9,634 nt of DNA from an uncultured Erysipelotrichaceae bacterium (GTDB lineage Bacteria > Bacillota_I > Bacilli_A > Erysipelotrichales > Erysipelotrichaceae): contig CALBGK010000104.1 in NCBI GenBank assembly GCA_937893115.1, positions 1 through 9,634 on the forward strand. The letters run 5' to 3'. Each line of letters opens with the position of its first letter. Position 1 is the first letter of the stretch. This document shows positions 8,013-9,634 of the stretch, in pieces. The position numbers and the translations under genes were made by a program. Below the pieces are notes generated by a model. That model saw only the letters and a program-made list of their open reading frames with translations, had not been told where the DNA came from and did no database searches.

Positions 8013-8029
8013 ATAATTTATTATATCAT
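8012..8029 (+). promoter_or_regulatory. Possible promoter for the small membrane ORF
   Basis: Two candidate -10 boxes face right. TATAAT (8012-8017) would start RNA near 8024 and leave a 12-nt leader. TATCAT (8024-8029) would start RNA at 8036, the ATG itself, matching the geometry at tsaC. Neither has a clear -35 box or TG extension. They overlap the addB promoter on the other strand, so both promoters could not be occupied at once. Confidence 0.35.
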
Positions 8030-8032
8030 TAA
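8017..8032 (+). repeat. Left arm of 16-bp inverted repeat
   Basis: TTTATTATATCATTAA on the plus strand is the exact reverse complement of TTAATGATATAATAAA at 8209-8224. It contains the extended -10 box of addB. The arms bracket the small membrane ORF and each points outward into the neighbouring gene. Confidence 0.9.
8020..8028 (-). promoter_or_regulatory. Extended -10 promoter of addB-addA
   Basis: The minus strand reads TGATATAAT (8028-8020): a perfect TATAAT preceded by the TG-N extension. No convincing -35 box is present 16-18 bp upstream, which extended -10 promoters tolerate. A start point 7 nt after the box falls on 8013-8012, at the addB ATG, so the mRNA is predicted to be leaderless. 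There is no Shine-Dalgarno-like sequence in the 20 nt before the ATG. Confidence 0.7.
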
Positions 8033-8035
8033 GGT

Positions 8036-8203
8036 ATGAAGACTATTCTTTTAATTGTTGAGTTAGCTTTTACCGTCGTGATGACCTTCTGTTTCTGTCT
8101 GTATGTCGGACAGTTTTTTAATCAGGTAGTCATCGGTATTTTCACCGGTTTTTTCTTGAGCCTTGCTTATCTGGCGTATGCAATATATAAAAATATAAAA
8201 TGA
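8036..8203 (+). CDS. Small two-helix membrane protein, unknown function
   Basis: An intact 55-codon frame from ATG to TGA that fills the space between the divergent addB and tsaC genes. Translation begins MKTILLIVELAFTVVMTF and ends SLAYLAYAIYKNIK. Two hydrophobic segments are evident, about residues 4-24 and 31-51, joined by a short polar turn (GQFFNQ, 25-30), with lysines at both ends: a helical hairpin with both termini probably cytoplasmic. Cys19 and Cys21 lie in the first helix. AAGG (8031-8034) is only 1 nt from the ATG, too close for a normal ribosome binding site, so either initiation is leaderless or expression is weak. The frame has no stops and an amphipathic membrane pattern, which favours a real gene, but I recognise no family. 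It could instead be a chance ORF. Confidence 0.55.
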   Translation: MKTILLIVELAFTVVMTFCFCLYVGQFFNQVVIGIFTGFFLSLAYLAYAIYKNIK

Positions 8204-8208
8204 GACAA

Positions 8209-8224
8209 TTAATGATATAATAAA
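8209..8224 (+). repeat. Right arm of 16-bp inverted repeat
   Basis: TTAATGATATAATAAA, the exact reverse complement of 8017-8032. It contains the extended -10 box of tsaC. The identity extends beyond the nine bases needed for the promoter consensus by seven further bases. Confidence 0.9.
8213..8221 (+). promoter_or_regulatory. Extended -10 promoter of tsaC-ppaC
   Basis: TGATATAAT (8213-8221) is a perfect extended -10 element followed by AAAAAA and the tsaC ATG at 8228. Counting 7 nt from the box puts the RNA start on that ATG, so a leaderless message is predicted. There is no ribosome binding site between the small ORF's stop (8203) and the ATG, only AT-rich sequence, and no good -35 box. Confidence 0.7.
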
Positions 8225-8227
8225 AAA

Positions 8228-8830
8228 ATGAAAAAGTATAATTCATTCAATGATTTGTCAAGCCTCAAAGAGGCTTTTGAAAAGGGAGAGGTCATAGCCT
8301 TTCCTACTGATACAGTCTTCGGTCTAGCTTGTATCTTTGATGATGAAAAAGCCATAGAAAGACTTAAGGGGATAAAAAGAAGAGATGCTCATAAGCCTTT
8401 GCCTATGATGTGTGCTAATATTCCGATGATGCAAGAGGTAGCCGTCATGTCTGATGAAGCGATCAAGCTTGCAGAAAGTTTTTTTCCTGGGCCGCTCACC
8501 ATTATTTTGAAAAAAAGAGAAGAAGTGCCTTCCTTTGTCACTAATGGCTTTGAAACTATAGGTATCAGGATACCAGATTATGAAGGCGTCCTTAAACTAA
8601 TTGAATATATCGGCAAACCACTACTTGTCACTAGTGCCAATATATCTAATGAGCCAGCACTTAAGCATTATAAGGATGTCGAGAATAGTCTTAAAGAGAT
8701 AGATGGCATCATTGAAATGGATGCTGAAAGTGAACTAGCTAGTACCATAGTTGATATGACAGATGGTTTTAAGATATTACGTAAGGGACTAATCAAAGAA
8801 GAAGATATTAAGAGAGTTTTAGGGAGATAG
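8228..8830 (+). CDS. tsaC: L-threonylcarbamoyladenylate synthase (TsaC/Sua5 family)
   Basis: Makes threonylcarbamoyl-AMP from threonine, bicarbonate and ATP, releasing pyrophosphate; this is the first step of the t6A37 modification of tRNAs that read ANN codons, in the cytoplasm. The 200 residues are a single YrdC domain: AFPTDTVFGLA (24-34), the KxR motif at Lys50 and Arg52 followed by HKPLPMM (55-61), FFPGPLTIIL (85-94), GIRIPD (112-117), and the SxN motif in TSANIS (Ser136, Asn138). This is the short TsaC form; Bacillus YwlC is near 346 residues with an extra C-terminal Sua5 domain that is absent here, with no sign of frameshift. The ATG at 8228 lacks a ribosome binding site but follows an extended -10 box by 6 nt. 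ppaC follows after 5 nt and is surely co-transcribed. Confidence 0.93.
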   Translation: MKKYNSFNDLSSLKEAFEKGEVIAFPTDTVFGLACIFDDEKAIERLKGIKRRDAHKPLPMMCANIPMMQEVAVMSDEAIKLAESFFPGPLTIILKKREEVPSFVTNGFETIGIRIPDYEGVLKLIEYIGKPLLVTSANISNEPALKHYKDVENSLKEIDGIIEMDAESELASTIVDMTDGFKILRKGLIKEEDIKRVLGR

Positions 8831-8835
8831 AGATT

Positions 8836-9634
8836 ATGCAAAAACCTGTATATGTAACTGGTCATAAAAATCCAGATACCGATTCAATAACATCAGCTAT
8901 TGCTTATGCCAATTATAAACAGGCTATGGGCGTCAATGCGATTGCCGGCAAGATAGGTCCAGTTGGCAGTGAAGCCGAATATCTACTAGAGCGTTTTGGT
9001 TTTGAAGAACCGATGACTCTATTTACTGCTAAATCGACAATCAAAGAGATTGACTACGACAAGGCGCAGATTAAACCTAAGAGTATTACTTTAAAAGAGG
9101 CGATGGATGTCGTTATCGAAAAAAATAATATGGGTATCATCGTCGCTGATGAAGACAATAAATTAGAAGGTATTGTTGGTGTTGATGACTTAACTTCTAT
9201 CTTGAGCAGCGATGATGCATCATTGACCAACCTCATGTCTAAGGTCAAACTAAATGACTTAGTGAAGACGATTGAAGGCGAGATCATCCTTGATAGTAAA
9301 GATTTTAATACCTGTGGTGTCATCGATTTCTTTCCAGGCTTTGAAACTAAGATTACTAAGGGTTCTATAGCTATCACCTTTAATAATCCAGAGATACAGC
9401 GCCATTGTATCAATGAGAAAGTCGCTTGTTTAGTCATTGTCGGTGAAAATTGGATAGATAGTGTCACTTTACAAAAAGCTAAGGAAATGGGCGTCGCTGT
9501 CATCCATACCTCATTGAGTCCTTTGAGTGTATCAAGACTAGTATTTCAAGCTCCAAGCATTGAATATGTCATGGTTAAAAAGGAGAAGATTATCACTTTT
9601 AATTTGACTGATACCCTCGATGAAGTATCACGCA
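8836..9634 (+). CDS. ppaC: Manganese-dependent inorganic pyrophosphatase with CBS/DRTGG insert, 3' partial
   Basis: Family II (DHH-type) pyrophosphatase, hydrolysing PPi to two phosphates in the cytoplasm. Only 266 residues are in the window; full CBS-type enzymes are about 540-550. Residues 1-65 are the start of the DHH domain, with VYVTGHKNPDTDSITSAIAY (5-24) giving metal ligands His10, Asp14 and Asp16. Then comes the regulatory insert: a first CBS domain (about 78-125, with MGIIVADEDNKLEGIVGVDDL near its end), a DRTGG domain (about 140-243), and the opening of a second CBS domain (about 244 onward). In this family the CBS pair binds adenine nucleotides and the DRTGG domain helps sense diadenosine polyphosphates. 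The rest of the catalytic domain lies beyond 9634. The ATG at 8836 is supported by AGGGAG (8821-8826), 9 nt upstream and inside the tsaC 3' end, the second gene of the tsaC operon. Confidence 0.93.
   Translation, partial: MQKPVYVTGHKNPDTDSITSAIAYANYKQAMGVNAIAGKIGPVGSEAEYLLERFGFEEPMTLFTAKSTIKEIDYDKAQIKPKSITLKEAMDVVIEKNNMGIIVADEDNKLEGIVGVDDLTSILSSDDASLTNLMSKVKLNDLVKTIEGEIILDSKDFNTCGVIDFFPGFETKITKGSIAITFNNPEIQRHCINEKVACLVIVGENWIDSVTLQKAKEMGVAVIHTSLSPLSVSRLVFQAPSIEYVMVKKEKIITFNLTDTLDEVSR

Noticed and set aside
8017..8224. The 16-bp inverted repeat as ends of a complete insertion sequence
   Set aside because: No transposase is encoded between the arms and no target-site duplication is visible outside them; shared promoter sequence is the simpler explanation.
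9054..9503. 149-codon open frame on the minus strand
   Set aside because: It lies wholly inside ppaC in antisense; ppaC matches a well-known family along this whole stretch, while the antisense translation has no recognisable domain or ribosome binding site.
1..9634. CRISPR array, tRNA or rRNA genes, riboswitch, phage or transposon genes
   Set aside because: No regularly spaced repeats, tRNA-like cloverleaf, conserved rRNA stretches or integrase/transposase motifs were seen; the genes fill the window with at most 79 nt of non-coding sequence in any place.

Overview
AT-rich chromosomal window from a low-GC Gram-positive bacterium. The gene content (AddAB-type rather than RecBCD-type recombination, a CBS/DRTGG-type family II pyrophosphatase, strong AGGAGG-type ribosome binding sites in front of operon-internal genes) points to Bacillota. 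The compact, Ile/Asp/Lys/Tyr-rich proteins suggest a small-genome Bacilli/Erysipelotrichia-like or uncultivated gut lineage; this placement is inference. TGA acts as a stop and TGG encodes Trp, so this is not a Mycoplasma-type code.

Layout: (1) 1-79, a promoter with two copies of one palindromic operator. (2) 80-2519 (+), a two-gene operon: a TetR-family repressor, then after 1 nt a monovalent cation:proton antiporter with a complete cytidylate-kinase-like P-loop domain fused to its C-terminus. (3) 2509-8012 (-), addB and addA, joined by a TGATG stop/start overlap and running convergently into the antiporter, with an 11-bp tail-to-tail overlap and no terminator space. Both Add proteins are short for their families; AddB lacks the usual N-terminal Walker A motif but keeps its nuclease and four-Cys iron-sulfur signatures. 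(4) 8013-8227, a small divergent control region around a 55-residue two-helix membrane ORF, flanked by an exact 16-nt inverted repeat whose two halves are the extended -10 promoters of addB and tsaC. (5) 8228-9634 (+), tsaC (threonylcarbamoyl-AMP synthase), then ppaC (CBS/DRTGG family II inorganic pyrophosphatase), cut by the window end.

How the parts work together: the TetR protein probably represses its own operon, so antiporter level would follow a small ligand or stress. AddAB processes double-strand breaks for RecA. TsaC makes pyrophosphate while building the t6A tRNA modification, and PpaC removes pyrophosphate, so their pairing is metabolically sensible. The least ordinary items are the antiporter-kinase fusion, the matching extended -10 promoters placed so that transcription should begin at or next to the ATG (leaderless mRNAs) for addB and tsaC, and the trimmed AddB.
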